DNA from: Trichoplusia ni
Lineage: Eukaryota; Arthropoda; Insecta; Lepidoptera; Noctuidae
Assembly (NCBI RefSeq): GCF_003590095.1
Contig: NC_039482.1
Coordinates: 13,285,657 to 13,349,656 of the forward strand
Reading direction: 5' to 3'
Length of the DNA: 64,000 nt
The notes under the pieces are model-generated. The model was not told the origin of the DNA and did not search any database. It saw only the letters and a list, made by a program, of their open reading frames with translations. The position numbers were made by a program, and so were the translations under genes. Shown piece after piece: positions 38,801 to 53,800 of the stretch. Position 1 is the first letter of the stretch. Every line of letters begins with the position of its first letter.

Positions 38801-41800
38801 TTGCTGAGTGGAGCAAGGAAACCTTCTTAGAACGCGAAGATAGCCTCTTTGTTACTCCCTCAAATGGCTATCTAAGTTACTAAGAATAGCTCTTGAAACT
38901 GTACGACTGTAGTAAAGTTTTATAGTACCTAAGTTAAGATTAAAAAAGACATTTGTTTTTTTTTCTATTGTATAAATTTTAGCCCCAGTGTGACTCTTTC
39001 TGAGTGATTGTAAAAATATTAAGAACAATAAGTGTTAATAATCAACTTCAGCTTCGTTTTCCTTTTAATCTCGCTTGCTGTTATTTATTTCATTTTTTCT
39101 TATCCTAGAGGGCTTCACAGAAATTCAGTAAGGCTTAACTCAAAAATCTTTGATCGGTTATTTGTTTTGATCAGTACATAAGTTTCCGCTTACAACTGCC
39201 AATAACGACTTCATTTCTATGTCTTAGCGTCAACAAATAAATGAATTATAATTGTCAGGAAACATTACGAGGTAAGGTTAACTTTTATCTTGATTTAATT
39301 ATATCTGAGCAATGACAAAGCTTTTCCTAGACTAATTAGGTCAAAGATAGTCTTTGTTAAGTCGAAGGTAGCTAACTTGAAACCAGTATTTTCAGTACTG
39401 TCCCATCGGTTACAAAACTGGGATTCTTGATAATCTTGAATCCGGGATTACCCTTCTATTATACCTCCACAATTTTTTTAAGTATAAGGAATGTAGTTTT
39501 ATCAATAAAGAATGTATGGTGTGTGCTGGTATTTTAGGACTATAAGGCAGAAATATGACACTGGAAAACAAATCCTTTTGTCTCTAGTCAAATATGCAAG
39601 TTTTTCTTAAATTAATTTCCATTCGATTCCATATGACTTGAATGCTATTGAGTTGTCAACAAAACTGCTGTCCCAACAAAGTTGGCAAACTCGGTCAAGT
39701 TCAAAGTATGCGTGATGTTTGCGGCGTTCGCTTTTAACGGAAATTTTATAGATGCATTATTCAATAAGCGATAATTTATTGCGCATTTTAATGTATTGCA
39801 GTTAACTTGAAAGTACAGATTAACGAAGTACAAAATATCGCAAGTCAAAACGGTTCAAATCTTTTAATAGACCATTAAAAGTTTTGATCCTTTTCTGACT
39901 CGTAGCACTAAAAAAAAACAAAATGCCTACTGGAAAATTCTGAAACAGTATGGAGTGTTAAATCAATTTCAGAATTTCAAAAACGCAATCCTTAATTATT
40001 TTCCAAACGAAGTTATGTAATAGTGTGTATTTTACCTTAATTAAACACATTATTAAGCTTAAGGCGAAATCCTTCATCTACATCAAAACGAGTTTCTCTC
40101 ACTTTAAAGGTTATAAACTCATATCCGTTTTAAATTATTATAAATATTTTCAACATTGATCAGAATCCATAAGACGTAATCAATATGTCGCATTGCTTTT
40201 CAACAAAGAGTATACCTGAACTATTCAAGATTGACGCAAAGCAAAAAGTAGCCCTTAGCTGTCATTCTGTCTATTAGATACTACTTAGCTATTGTCAAAT
40301 GATAAGTAGGGACAAATAGATCTTTTTCCCACATTTTTATTCACTCATTTTTCTTGTTTGTTTGTCGTTCCGGTTGGATTTTTACAACTCAATTTTGAGA
40401 CACTTGCCGATAAGCTAGCAGGATGAAATTTTCAGGGTAGTTTCAAACCCGATGACAATGCATTTAAAACAATAAAAACGGCTGGACCGATTTTGATAAA
40501 GTTTGAATGAGGCGACATTTAAAAACGTGGGTTTTCATATGTTTCAAATCTATTTTTAAAACTTCATTTATCAAAGTGCGTGTTATTATGAGGTAAAGAC
40601 CTTTTTAATGTATGACGGAAGATTCAGTAAATAGAAAAGAAACAAAATAACTGCCGATAATATTTGTTTTGACGTGAACAAATCAAATATTTTCCATGTG
40701 TTAATAAATTGATAGGACACGTTTCTTCAGAATTCTTATTAATAGTTTATTTAGAGCCTTACTGTAACTTTGAATTGGTTTTTTTTTTGGAAATCGTTTT
40801 CCTTACATCCTGTATAGTATACTTATGTTTCCCTTATCTATACTAATATACTATATAAAGCTGAAGAGTTTGTTTGTTTGTTTGAACGCGCTAATCTCAG
40901 GAACTACTGGTCCAAATTGAAAAATTCTTTTTGTGTTGAATAGACCATTCATCGAGGAAGGTTTTAGGCTATATACTATCACGCGGCGACGAATAGGAGC
41001 GAAGATACGATGGAAAATGTGAAAAAAAACAGGGAAAAAGGGTCGTGAGCAAACGCTATTTTTAATAATATAATTAAGTTTTACATTTAAACAAAGGTTA
41101 GGCTACAAACAAGTGACGTCATATATTTCGCAACTACCCACCCGCCTTCGAGAATGTCACCGACCTACCATTCGCTCTCAGTTCTGCCTTCATGGATGCA
41201 AATGACATTTCTTTCTGACACATCACGTGAGTAAGGCTTGACGTCTCCATACATGTGACCAATTAAATCAGCATTATCACGAGTAAAAATACCACTTGTC
41301 TGCATAACCTTTTCCTTACCATTTTGGAGCGGCTACCACGTTCACAGGATTCAAAATACTATCGCTTTATCAACTTTAATGTTCGACATAGGCGTAAAAG
41401 TGAAACATAAAGACACACGTCATTTCGTATTATGTTAACAATTCCTGTGTGGTTCTAGTAACGCTATATTCGCGCGTCTTATCGGGATAGCCCGACTTGT
41501 TCCAGACCTAAACGCAATCCTTAATTACGAGCTGATGCTTCATCGGCGGGGTCGCGAGTTAGCTCCAAGTCTTTTCGGGCTATCCTGATAAATAAGAGTG
41601 AAAAAAAAGTATTAAATAAATAATTATGAATCCTCCTCACAAAAAAATGAGTTTTATTAAACATCTTGTAGTAATATGTTTGACGTCACACGGATCAAGA
41701 AACAAGTGCAGGTCAATAACACGAGGACATCTCATAGTTCATGCCTGTTCATAGTTAAGTAACTGGGGCCTTTGCCCGACCATCTACCCTGTATAACCTT

Positions 41801-44800
41801 GGTATATGTGTATACTTTAAGTAGTTATAGTATGATAGCTACCACGCTATAAAACATGACTTTTTTGCGTCCCTTTATTTTTTGTTCTTCACTCAGTAAT
41901 GGGCACGTAACTGGCAATTCGTTACCATACCCGACCACAACGTCAATAAGTTGTAGCCGTCAAGCTCCTTGCTATCTCTGTCATTATAAAGGGGTTAAGT
42001 AGAGAAGGACAGACGTGAACAAATTAAAGTTACGCTTTCATATGGTTAAATATATGTTAAAATACAGACCTAAAGACCAAACGAAGATTCTATTCTATGT
42101 ATTTTTTACAACCCTTCGTCACGAGCCCCGTAAGTATTGCAAAGGACTATTAAAGCTATAGAACTTCATTTTTAAGCAATATTTAACCCATATGAATACA
42201 CTATATATTGATTTTGAAATTATACCACAAATACTAAGGCGAAAGTTGTTAAAGGTCCTAAAACTTTACCCTATTTCATTACGTCATAGCAATCTGTATA
42301 AGTTTATATATTTCCTTCACCACTCTCGACGATATAAACTATTTTTATGATAAATAAGGATATGAAATATATAAACACTTTAGTAAGTAATGTAAACAAA
42401 CTACGTCATAAGATTTCACCATCAAATCGCCGGCGGCTGTCAGCCACTTTCTCGTTACACACGCTGAGATATTTTGATTGATTCATTTTAGATAGTATTG
42501 CTTACAATAAATAGATTGAAAATGAAAGTAATGTGGGCGATATTTCCTTTCGAAAGGTATGAGTTCACTTATTTTTCAGAGGTAACTAAGACACGTTGAA
42601 TGAACCGTGTCTCTTTGCTTTCAAACTAGCTGTTGCCCGCGAGCTCGCCCGCTACGAACCGAGAATGCTCCCATAGGAATAATCGGGGCTGAAAACTATA
42701 TGTGTACAGTAAGTTTCGTCTAAATCCGTTCAACAAACATCCATACATACAAATTTTCTCGATTATAAATTATTAGAAGGATGTTAAACAGTTTTACTGC
42801 AAGTCATATATCAAGTTGATAATTAATATTTCATGAGTTGAAGACCATTCATTCTCGTCTGTTTTTAATTATTATAATAATGACAGGAGCAATAAAAGTA
42901 TTTTAATAATCAAAGAATAAAAGAATAATCTTTACTTTCAACAGAAGAGTATTGACTTATAGCTATCACATTTTACTTCGTTAACCCCTATTGAAAGGTT
43001 AATAATGAGTGCTTCACAGTTGAACTAACATTAGCATAATGTGACTATGGTATCTTAATGGTAGTTACATTGTTATCACCATAGACTTCGTAAAAAATAG
43101 ACAGTAGCAAGTACACATTTTCCTTGTTAAGAATAGAATTCAAATAGAAAGCAGTCATTCAATTCTATCATTCATTGTGCTTATGATTAAAAAAAAACTT
43201 GACAATTGAAATGATCTCTAAATTTATCGTCATAAGTTCAATTTTAAAGAATAAGAAGTCATTTTGTCAGAATTAGTTTTTTTTTACCAGAAATTCGGAG
43301 CAGAGGGAATTCGATGTTGTTGATTCTGTTATTATTTAACGTAAAATAGCAAGTTTATCTTACTAGTTTTTTATTTGAAATTGGTTTGTATGTTAAAATC
43401 CAAAAAGCCTAAACAAAATATCGAATCTAAAACTGTTTACACTGCTTAATGTTTAATATATTTGTTAAGTTTAGTTTTATGTACCGTCTATACATTCTCA
43501 AGTCTACGTTCACCATCATAATGATGACAATAAATGATCATTTAAACAGGTGCGTGGTCACGTGCGGGTTACGTTGTAATGTAAATAGTGTTTTCTAATA
43601 GCAAATAATACTGAACTACAATAGAAATATACGTAAAACCTATTTAAAACACTTAAAAGAAATAACCTTCATTCAATTTATTGTGAAAGTCTCTAGAACT
43701 CAGTATGTGATAACTATTCAGGTGTAACTATTACATACATATAGGTGACAAATTTATGACCGTAACAACATTATTAGCTTAAATTCTATCTTTATTTTTA
43801 GTAATTGTTCTTATAGCATCAGCAGAAATAGACCATTTGTGAAAAATTCAAATGCGTAGACATCACGCTGTATTACGTGAACTGTGATAGCTAGACAGTT
43901 AAAATATTCACTGGTTATGTATTTTCGAAGGTGGTGTTACGATCTAGTCAAATACGCAGGGTGTACGTGGCCAGAAATCGCGAAAGATAGAAAGTTCTGG
44001 AAGAGAAAGGGGGAGGCCTTTGCTTGCGGGCCTAGCAGTGGGATCTAAAACAGGCTATTTTTATTTATTTCAAAGCTATTTAACGTTACGGTTACAAATT
44101 TGTTGGGGAGTGAAAAATAAATTTGACTTCGAGTACCCTCAGGCCTCAAGGATAATTGTCACTATCCGAATATTTTTTAGTCTATTTGCACGCAACCATC
44201 AGCTTCACTCGATTTTTCCCGATTCGTTTAAACATGACTTAACATCAAAGGTCGTAAAATAACTTAGAACAATGACCTCACACAAGCGATCGTATGGTCA
44301 TTTCAATTCTTAGGTCATCAGCCCATCCTACTAGCAATAACAATAACCTACTTAAACGCAGAATATTAATAAGCACTTGTTTAGATTTTACTCTGCTATT
44401 AATGTATTTGTGATAGGTAAACATGAAACAAACGGAAGGCTCTTTACATGCAGTTATAATAGCTATTGTTTATGCATAACTTGATTGACAAATCTTTTGT
44501 TTTTTAAAAGAATTAGGATTAATAATAATGCCAATATAATTTAGAATCATATCGGGATATTAATGTCACATTGCCAGCTACATGCCCTTTCAAATACAGG
44601 GAAGCATTTCCTAGCTAAGAATTGGGTTATGATTTCCTCCATCGTTTGTTTTGGTGTCTAGGGATGATTAACAAAGTACATTTGATATTGATACTCTGCC
44701 TGACTGGTGCATGGCATACAAAATGAAACAAAAAAACGCGATCTCATGTAATTACTAATTAAATTAATTATAAACCTGTATCCTAAGCTTATGTTTCTGT

Positions 44801-47800
44801 CGTGTTATAACTAGAGGGCATAGCACCAACTCCCAATACAAGAAGTGCACTTAGCTAAGCGAAGCTAAAGATAAAATGTTGCTTTTTTAGGCTTGTGATT
44901 CGCGGGCATGGGCAATGGATTTGATAGTCCAGTTCATAAATTATTATTATCCTATAAGTTTATTTTATGTTAAGCGCAATGGCCGAGGATTTCAAAACTA
45001 ATATTGAACGGTCTAGACCGCCTTGCGTGTTTAATTTACCGTCTTTAAAAATGTGCAGTGTAGTGTTGTGTGTTTAGCATTTCAATCGACCAGCTTAAAA
45101 GTAGAATAGGGATGATGACAATTTTTTTTGCAGTGCGGATCTTGTAGTTTTTTGTATAATAGTGGATACGTATTTTTTAATTTGTCCCGCAAACATAAAT
45201 TCACCAAATTACAGTGAATGAACCTTACGCGTGACGTCACGATCGAGTATAAATTTTACTATATCGTTACGTCACAAGCCCCCTCTCCTAAACTTTAAAG
45301 CAGTTAATCTTTGTCAATTCTAGTTTTTCTGAAAAAGGAAAAAATACGTGTCTATTTCTTTTCAATTATCTAACTGAGGGACTAATTAGATTTTTTCTTT
45401 TAAGTGTAAGTTCAATTAAGTGTTCTTCGACTTGACTCTCTGAAGCTTTAAAGCAACTTAAATATGTCCAAAGATTTTTCCCAAGGCAGATTAGCAGAGT
45501 ATCCATACGAGAAACAGCAAAAGCATAGAATAATACAGTATTCGTACAACGAATTGCAAATGGTGCTAGCAGTCAGGATACAGTTGCAAATGCAGGCGTG
45601 TTGTCGCTAGCTTACCTATTAATGTTCTTTCACTATTTTACAACTAGTTGTTGCGCGCGACTAGCGATACGTTTATGAAGATATCAGTTGGGAATTTTTA
45701 TTTAAGGTTTTAGAGTGCATCTTCTTCTTGTTATTGTAATAATAATTCCTTACTTTTCCGTTCCTATTTATCGTAGAGTGATGGTATACCTATATCACAT
45801 AGACTTTCTCGATAAATAGGCTATCTAACACTGAAATTTCAAATCGAACCAGAAGTTTCAATTGTTTGCGAGAAAATGGAACAACCATCGACTCATACAA
45901 ACTTTCGCGTTTATAATATTTGTAGGAAAATAGGATTAAACAGTATAAACATACAATGTTAATGGGTGTATCGCATACTCGGAACTTGTCACATTAGATC
46001 CCATTACACTGATATAGTATAATTTGTACCTACTGAACATGAGCAAAATTAACTCTGCCATCAAGTTCACGCGCCGTTGCGTGATTTAGTTGTTAGATAA
46101 TCAACTAATATATGCGCGCGGCGTCATGTGTGGGTAGCCCGTGTAAATACACAGCTTTCAATTGTGTGTCACTGTCACACAAATTAAAGCGTCCGTAATA
46201 AACTGTCGCTGTCAATCGCACGCACACATAGCGGCGCGCGCACATATGAGTTGACTATCTGTATCTGTGTATCATAGCAAAATGCACATGACAGGGGTAT
46301 ATAATCAATACAAGCTAAATGTTATTATGTCATAAAAAGTAATGAGACATGAGGATAATCGAACAGAATCATGTTGCCGTCAGGATCGGTAATTATGCTG
46401 TCTTAAACTGAATATAAAACGCATTTTTATAGCCACCGTTGGCATGTTTCGTTCACTGGATGCGACTAGAACATATTATGTGTAATGAATTATAAAAACG
46501 TAGTTTTCATTAGAAGATAGAAAGTTGTTCAACGGGAATGTCCGAAAAGACTCTCTTTTCGAACATCACATTTTTTATGATTTACCATTCGAAAAAAAAA
46601 AGATATAAAGGTTAGGTTCATAGGTTCGACTGACACACGAGCGTATAATGTATATTTAAATGGATTGTTTAAATCTCTGTTTGTATTTTACTGAAAATTC
46701 GTGTAGAATTCGATTCGTTTCAGTTTTCTGCTGATACCAATGAAATTGGAACCTCAATAACTTGGAAAATGGCTACGTTGAAGAAAGGACTCACAACAGA
46801 AAAATTACGTAACAAGTAATTAAATAGATCTGTGCAAAAGGTTGATTTCCTTGTGAATTAAAATGCAAGTATTTAATCGATTATTTATTCAGGGGTCTAC
46901 TTAATTAATATTTATTTATTTATGTAAAACTTGTTTTGACTAAAAATCAGGCTACTTAACACACAGTGTTACATCAGGGTAGAAAATTATAATAATCTGC
47001 ATAAATAATAATAACTTGTTTGTTTGTCTTTATTTGCGTGCGCGTGCCTTACCTATATAGTTATATACTTATTATTTATGGCACGCAGGACTCACTGTTA
47101 TGTAACATAGGTATATACATGGTGTTCACGGCTTCACGACGAAGCTGCGAAGGTCCCCGAGTGACATAATTACTGCTGTTATATAAAACAAACTGACGCA
47201 GCCTGAATACGTTACCTTTAAATAGGGCTGCTACTGTCGGATTTGAGGAAAAAAATATTCCTGTGCATGTGCCTCGAATATTTGTAAAAACCCCGCGATA
47301 CGAGTTCGTGTGAAAGTAAAAAAAATATTTTTGTGAAATAATTAAAAAAATGAGACAACGTATCAGGCGTAGGCAACTGCTTAAACAATTCCGCATAACT
47401 ATTTTTAAGTAAATGATGACAGCTATCCTTTGTGACATACTGACATTTTACATTTTTACTAGATAAGTGACAGTAACGGCATAAGTGACAACCCTAATAT
47501 AAACTGTTTCGAATGACACGACACGAATTGTAAGAATCTTTAAATGGTTTTGTAATCTTTATGTAAGAGTTAATTCTTAATATAGGGTGCTACTGGAAGA
47601 ATATTAATAACATCACTTGAAGATTATTTAGGCTCGGTGCTAATTTGTATTGAGGGGTGTCGATATCCGCATTTTTGTTTGATATCAGAAAATACCCTGT
47701 ATGAATGTCGAATTGAAAATAATAATATGTAAACATTGTTTCTCAGTAAGTGAGTTATTGATGTTAAAGATACTCTAAATCTATGTGTTATATCTTAGCA

Positions 47801-50800
47801 ACATCTTAACAACTGGTATTTAGGGGAAGTCACTTTCTTGCGTAAAAAATGGCCTAAGCATGTCCGCGTTAAGGTCGGTCGCTTCACCATACAATGTGGA
47901 ATTACCTTAAAATATGGTATATATTTTGACAAGAAAACAACTACGTGTTACTTTCCGAAGCCGCAAAGACCAAGCTTTGTCAAGAAATTCAAAACTATTA
48001 TATTCATAAATAGACAAATGTTTTCAATATATGTACTAAGTAGCATAAAATATAATATGTATGATAGTTACGACGTTTACCAAACACTTCCTATTAGCTT
48101 GCTAAACATACCATACTTAAAGTTGAAACTATTTGCAGTAAGCATCAGCGCAACAGTTTGCGTTACAAATTGTCGGGTATTTACTAAAATAATTAACTTA
48201 ATGGCTGACACACGGTCGTTCAGGACAGATTTTGTATCCATTACTGCTCGCTGCTGTATGTCATTCAAATGTCTATAATATCAGCCTATATAAGTCCCAC
48301 TGCTTGGTACAGGCATCTTCCCATCTGTGGAGCCCATTAGGGCTGATGCCTAGCAGCGGGACTGTCCGAAAGGGTTACCGTGGTCCCGGTACACGAAGGG
48401 CGAAAAAAGGAACATGGGTGGGTTTTAGGAGCAATAATTTTAGATATAAGATTAATTTGCTGGGCCCTACAAGGTCCACAAATGCTCTAACCCATTTTGT
48501 AACATCTGTGTAAACATTGTGGAATGCAAATAAATAATATGAATATGATATTCATATAAATGAGTCTGACACTCCCTTCCGATCAACCCAAAGCGGAAGG
48601 AGTCATTTGATGATTTCCCATCAGAAAAAAAAACATCTTCCCATATAGGGAAGGTTTGACCATTGATCACCACGCTAGGTCACAGCGGTTGGCGATTTTA
48701 GATACCATTATTTGAAATCCAGGTTTCTTCACAGTGTTCTTTCACCCTTTGACAATGATGTCTTAGAACAATTAAGAAAGTACGTAAGGACACTACGACA
48801 TTTTAACATAAAACGAACACATATATCTATTTAAAACGTTAATGTATAAACAGATTAATAAGATTTACAATAGACGTTAAAATAAATGTCTGTGATAAAT
48901 ATCAATAGTTCTTAGTCTATTTTATGTTAAGATTAGTCTACTAGCTTTTGCACGTTGCTTCTCCTACGTAAATGTGAGATATCGGTTCAAAAGCGGGTCA
49001 GCTACCTCAATACAAACTTTTATCAAACTTGGTCAAGGCGTAAGAACCAAAAAAAAAAAATAGATACTTTTTAATTTATGTTTGTTTTGATAAAGTGAAA
49101 ATATTTAGGTATACTCTATTTAATACACATTCTAGAAAACAATACGCGTAGTCTCGTTTTATTCAGGTTTAAAGATTTTAGATTACAACTTTTTCACAGC
49201 GAATACAGTCCGTCCATAAAATTACGAAAGTACTCTAGCGTATATTGACAATACTAAAATAGTTTCTAGATCAAAAGAGTGCATAAAATGCATTAACAAT
49301 TAACTCAAAAGAAGAGGTTAAACTCAAAAACTTTCACACTCCACAACTTTTAAATGTGTCGACCAATATTTACACATATCTGAGAACAATCGCACATAAC
49401 TCACCTTTCATGCAAAGCAAACGTAATAGAAATCACTCAATCCGTTCGGGAGCTATGATACCCATAAATACACGTCAAACTTTTAATACTTTTTTTTGCC
49501 CCGGGGGTTAATTATTACACAAGTATGTCTTCATCCAGTTTAATCGTCGACTCGTGACAGTATACAGTAGCGTGATCGTTTTATTTGTAAGACGGCTGAC
49601 TAGTTTATGACCCCCATGGGACCAAGTGGTCTACATTATGAGTTTCGAAAGTAGGGAAGCTGATTAGCGTTTCAGACCTGCCTTCCTTAGTACTATGATA
49701 CTTGCACAATGTTTATTGGTATGTGTATAATGGTATATATACGGTTTCGCAGGTTATAAAAATAATAAAAAAGGTTTTACATTTGGGTAAATTATCAATC
49801 CTTCATTACAGCATATTACAATAAATAAGACGGTGCAATTGATGATCATATAAACTATACAAGAGCTCTTTGTATGTACGTACATAAATTCAGAAATTGG
49901 TGAATCAGTTTGGTTTTATAATAAAAAAAATAGGTATTTGCACCAATTTATCCCGGATAAGGAGTAGGATTAAGGTAAGAAATCGTTGGCAGTAGGTAAT
50001 TTTAGTAAGTATACAATTATCCTCTGGGCATTTATCGCCCTTAAATAAACTCTTGATATCCCAAAAGACCTCTTACAAAAGCATACCAAGTAAAAATCTA
50101 AAAACAAAACAATTACCTATCCGACTTCACACAAGTTTTGGGTAGAAGGACGATCATCGCTTAAAATAAAATGCGTATATAACTGAATAAGGCTTAAAGG
50201 CACGAACATAGAACAGGTATCAAAATAACTGCCATTGGTCAGACTGGCGCCGAGGCATAATGAGTTTCACAAACAATTTGGCCATTGAGACGGACAGTCG
50301 TACGAGGACGAGAAAACAAATAGTATGAAATTGGAGTTTATGTTTTTTGCGTTGATAACGTATGAAATTACATATATGTTTAACAGTCTTTTTTCCAGTT
50401 TTAAAAGTGGAAGCAAAATACTATGGAGGATATAAGAATTGGTCCTTTTATCCGCGCCGCAGGACTAAGTGTGTTGAGGTTGTCTTTTTTGTCCTTACGG
50501 TTTTGAATACCGAAATATAAATCGGGTTTAATTGCCGTTAAGATATACAAATTAGGATCGTTTTCGCGAAAGTTTGGCTTTCTTTAGTTAGCTTCGGTGT
50601 ATTTAAGACTAGTTTTTTGTAGTTTTAATGCAAGAATCCTGTTCAATGAATTATAATCATTAATCCTATGGTTTCTTTTTCTACGTTTTTATTAAGCACT
50701 AAAGTTTTCTCCTCACAATCTCGATAGATAAAATTACCCAAGATGTTTGAACATAAGTAAAGAAATCTGACAAACACATTTCACAACATCTAAGTCATTA

Positions 50801-53800
50801 TGACGTATGTTTAGAGACAAATATTTGTGCAAGTAATGACGTCATTAAACCGTTAAAATCTCAATGTCACTAAGTTGAATTCTGGAAAACATTCGGATCT
50901 TCCAAGAATCGTTGCGCAAAAAATATCCGAAATATTCTTTTGGATAAATTTCTTCGAAAACAGATTTTCCTGTTCATCACCTATATTTACAGTTATATCC
51001 TTATTACGTATAGTCAGCAAGAAAAGGACATTTCTATGAGTTCTGAAACTATTGTATCGATCCAACTGAAAACTCCAAGTCATGTCACGTCGATAAGGAA
51101 TGACATTTAACTGTTGTAGTATTCTATTATAATGACATGTATAATATTCAATGTATACTTTCTATAGAAAAAAAAAATATATCTATAGTGTTTTGTTAGT
51201 CTTTTTGTACAGAGCTCTTAGTGTCACAAGTCCGAATTGCATGTGATCGTATTAATAATCTTTTAAAGCTGTACCTTCTTGGAAATAATTTACGCCATTT
51301 TGGGTTTAATTTTTTCCATTACCTACAAGGCTATATACATATATATTTATTATCGGTAGGTATATTTGTTAGTATATTAACCGTTTGTAAGTATGTTTCA
51401 TAGAGTATCATATTAACTAGTCCACGGTCGAATATGTTATTACTAGCAGTTGTGGTTTTAATATAAAAAGCTATATTTCAGTATGTAGTGTGCACTTAAT
51501 GTTTATTATTCAAGTCATTTAAAGTTTCATAAAAATAAGGATTTTCTTCAAGTTATGTAATACAATCAAGAAAATCACATTTAGTTATTTTATTCATTTA
51601 GCTCTTATTTTAAATGAATTCTAATTAATTGTCAAGTACCTTATTGAAAATATTTTGTTTAAAAAGTGTTTTTATAAGCATAAATTGAGGTCGCGGTCCT
51701 TAATACTAGTTTTGTACCGGACAGAAAAGCTATTATTGACGTCAAAGTTTTCAATTTCATCAGTCAATTTTATTTTACTTTTTCAAGGAAAATCTAACAC
51801 AAAAACCCTTTGATAAAAATAACACCTAATTGCACCTAAGTATAACATCGCATTTTGTAAGGTCCGTTCGACTCATTATACAAAATTGCAGTCCATAAAT
51901 TAAAAATGGCTGCTAGCAAAAAAAAGCCTTCGAAAACAGCAAATTACAGCATACACAAATAAAACATACTTTTTCTACAAACGTGTCCAAAGGAGTCGAA
52001 ATGAAAAGTCAGACAAATATAATTTATAGCCGACATCGCATAAGGTGCAAATTGCACTGGTAGTGAAAGGAGAAATGTACGTGTTGTGGTGCGCGTACGC
52101 ACCGTTAATGGCGGCTGGTCGAGCTATTTTTGGACCTTAGAACCTGCTTGGCGAGTCACTGTCGGGTTTAGCAGCCTTCTCGTCGGTTCGGCCGCGTATA
52201 GCCAATTTTAGCTCGATCCGATCTTAAGATAGGCTAACGTTGATATCTCTATATACATTACATTTGATTACGTTATAAACGCTTTGTTTTGTTGTTTATC
52301 TTTTTGTTCGTAAAGGTTTTCGTTGACTTTAGAACTTGAGTCAATGTCAAAGGAACAAACAAAGCAATGAGTCTAATGCAGTTTGAATTACGACGATCTT
52401 AGTAAAGGTTACACTCATATTTATTTGTCAGAAAAAAACTGTTGTTATTTTTGGACTAAGACGTCAAGCACAATGATATAATAAAGATTAATATCGAATC
52501 CTTAACGGTAGGGTCGACGCATGCGCAAACCGTGTTAACTTGTATTTCATAAGACTCATAAGATAAGTATGCAGGATTCATTTTCTTTCTTTTAGCGCTA
52601 CTGACCTGGGGTTTTTCTTTTGTTCGACGATCAATACCAAGTAATTTATATGCATTGTCTGGTACTGTTATTTGGTGATTGTATTGTCCTACATTGAAAC
52701 AAAGAGATATTTTTTCTTTAAACTGACCACGGTCATCTTGCGCCTGTCGATGAATTCTCTAAGCAATTGGTCTTCCCTTAGAAAATTTTCGTCAGTTACA
52801 AAATTTTTAATGAGAGATTTTTTGTGAACATTTTCTTGGAAACCAGTATTTTTTTCCATCAACAGGAGCGATAAAGCGTCTATAAAATATATGCATCCCA
52901 TTAATTGTCCGTATGGATGCAATTTCCAAAAACAAGATTAGATGACGAAGCAATTGTTTTGCCTAATAAAATTTTTAGACCGTACTAAAGAGATCTGGAC
53001 CAATTGACACGGAGATTCATATATCCACGGTACACTATTAGAAAGCAACCCAAAAACGAATGTTTAATATCTGCTGATTCACTGACAACTTAATGTTATG
53101 TAGACACGAAGTATAGATGACATGTCTCCGTTACTTTTAGTTTAATTTCTCTTAACAAAAAATCATTTTCACTTCTAAGAGAGGAAGGCAAAGTGGCTAG
53201 AGTATTGGTTTAAGCAGCTGCTAAATAAACTTAATATATATACCCATAATATACCAGTAATGAAAGGAAATTAATGTACGGAACCAACATAGCAAATAGC
53301 AAGAGATTAAGGGTCATGGTGCATAATTTTTTGGGCCAAGCCCATCCCTTAACTCCTGTAAGCTAGGGTCTACAAGGAAACCAACAGTCCCATCGTACAA
53401 TTTGAAACTCGGTGCGTCCCAGGGGAAACTGTCTACATCTTCTTACCCGTTACGAAATTACATGAACAGAAATAGGAAGAAAATGAGTAAGAAAAACGAA
53501 ACTTCTTTAATTTCGTAATATCTTATTTTTCACAGTTTCACATTTCGTTTTTTCAGATCCCTTTTCTTGTCTGAGTAAATGCTGTAATTTCCATCAAAGC
53601 TAAACTTAAGACGGAAAATCTAGAACCGTTTATTGACTGTACAAGTCCAGTCAGTAACCCGTCACTGGACTAGCGGAGACTCACAAGGACATTATGACAT
53701 CACATTACGAAAACCTGTCCCCAAATACTTTTAAAGGTTACACATGGCTAGTAAAACAAATAAAATTAAAAGGATTATAGAAGCAACTGGTTTTGTTTTA

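Noticed and set aside
47076..47438. 120-codon open frame on the minus strand
   Set aside because: No domain pattern, an Ile/Phe-rich random look, and no splice partners in the intron.
47838..48278. 146-codon open frame on the plus strand
   Set aside because: Composition follows the AT-rich DNA, with no domain, signal peptide or splice context, and repeat sequence begins right after it. Treated as chance.
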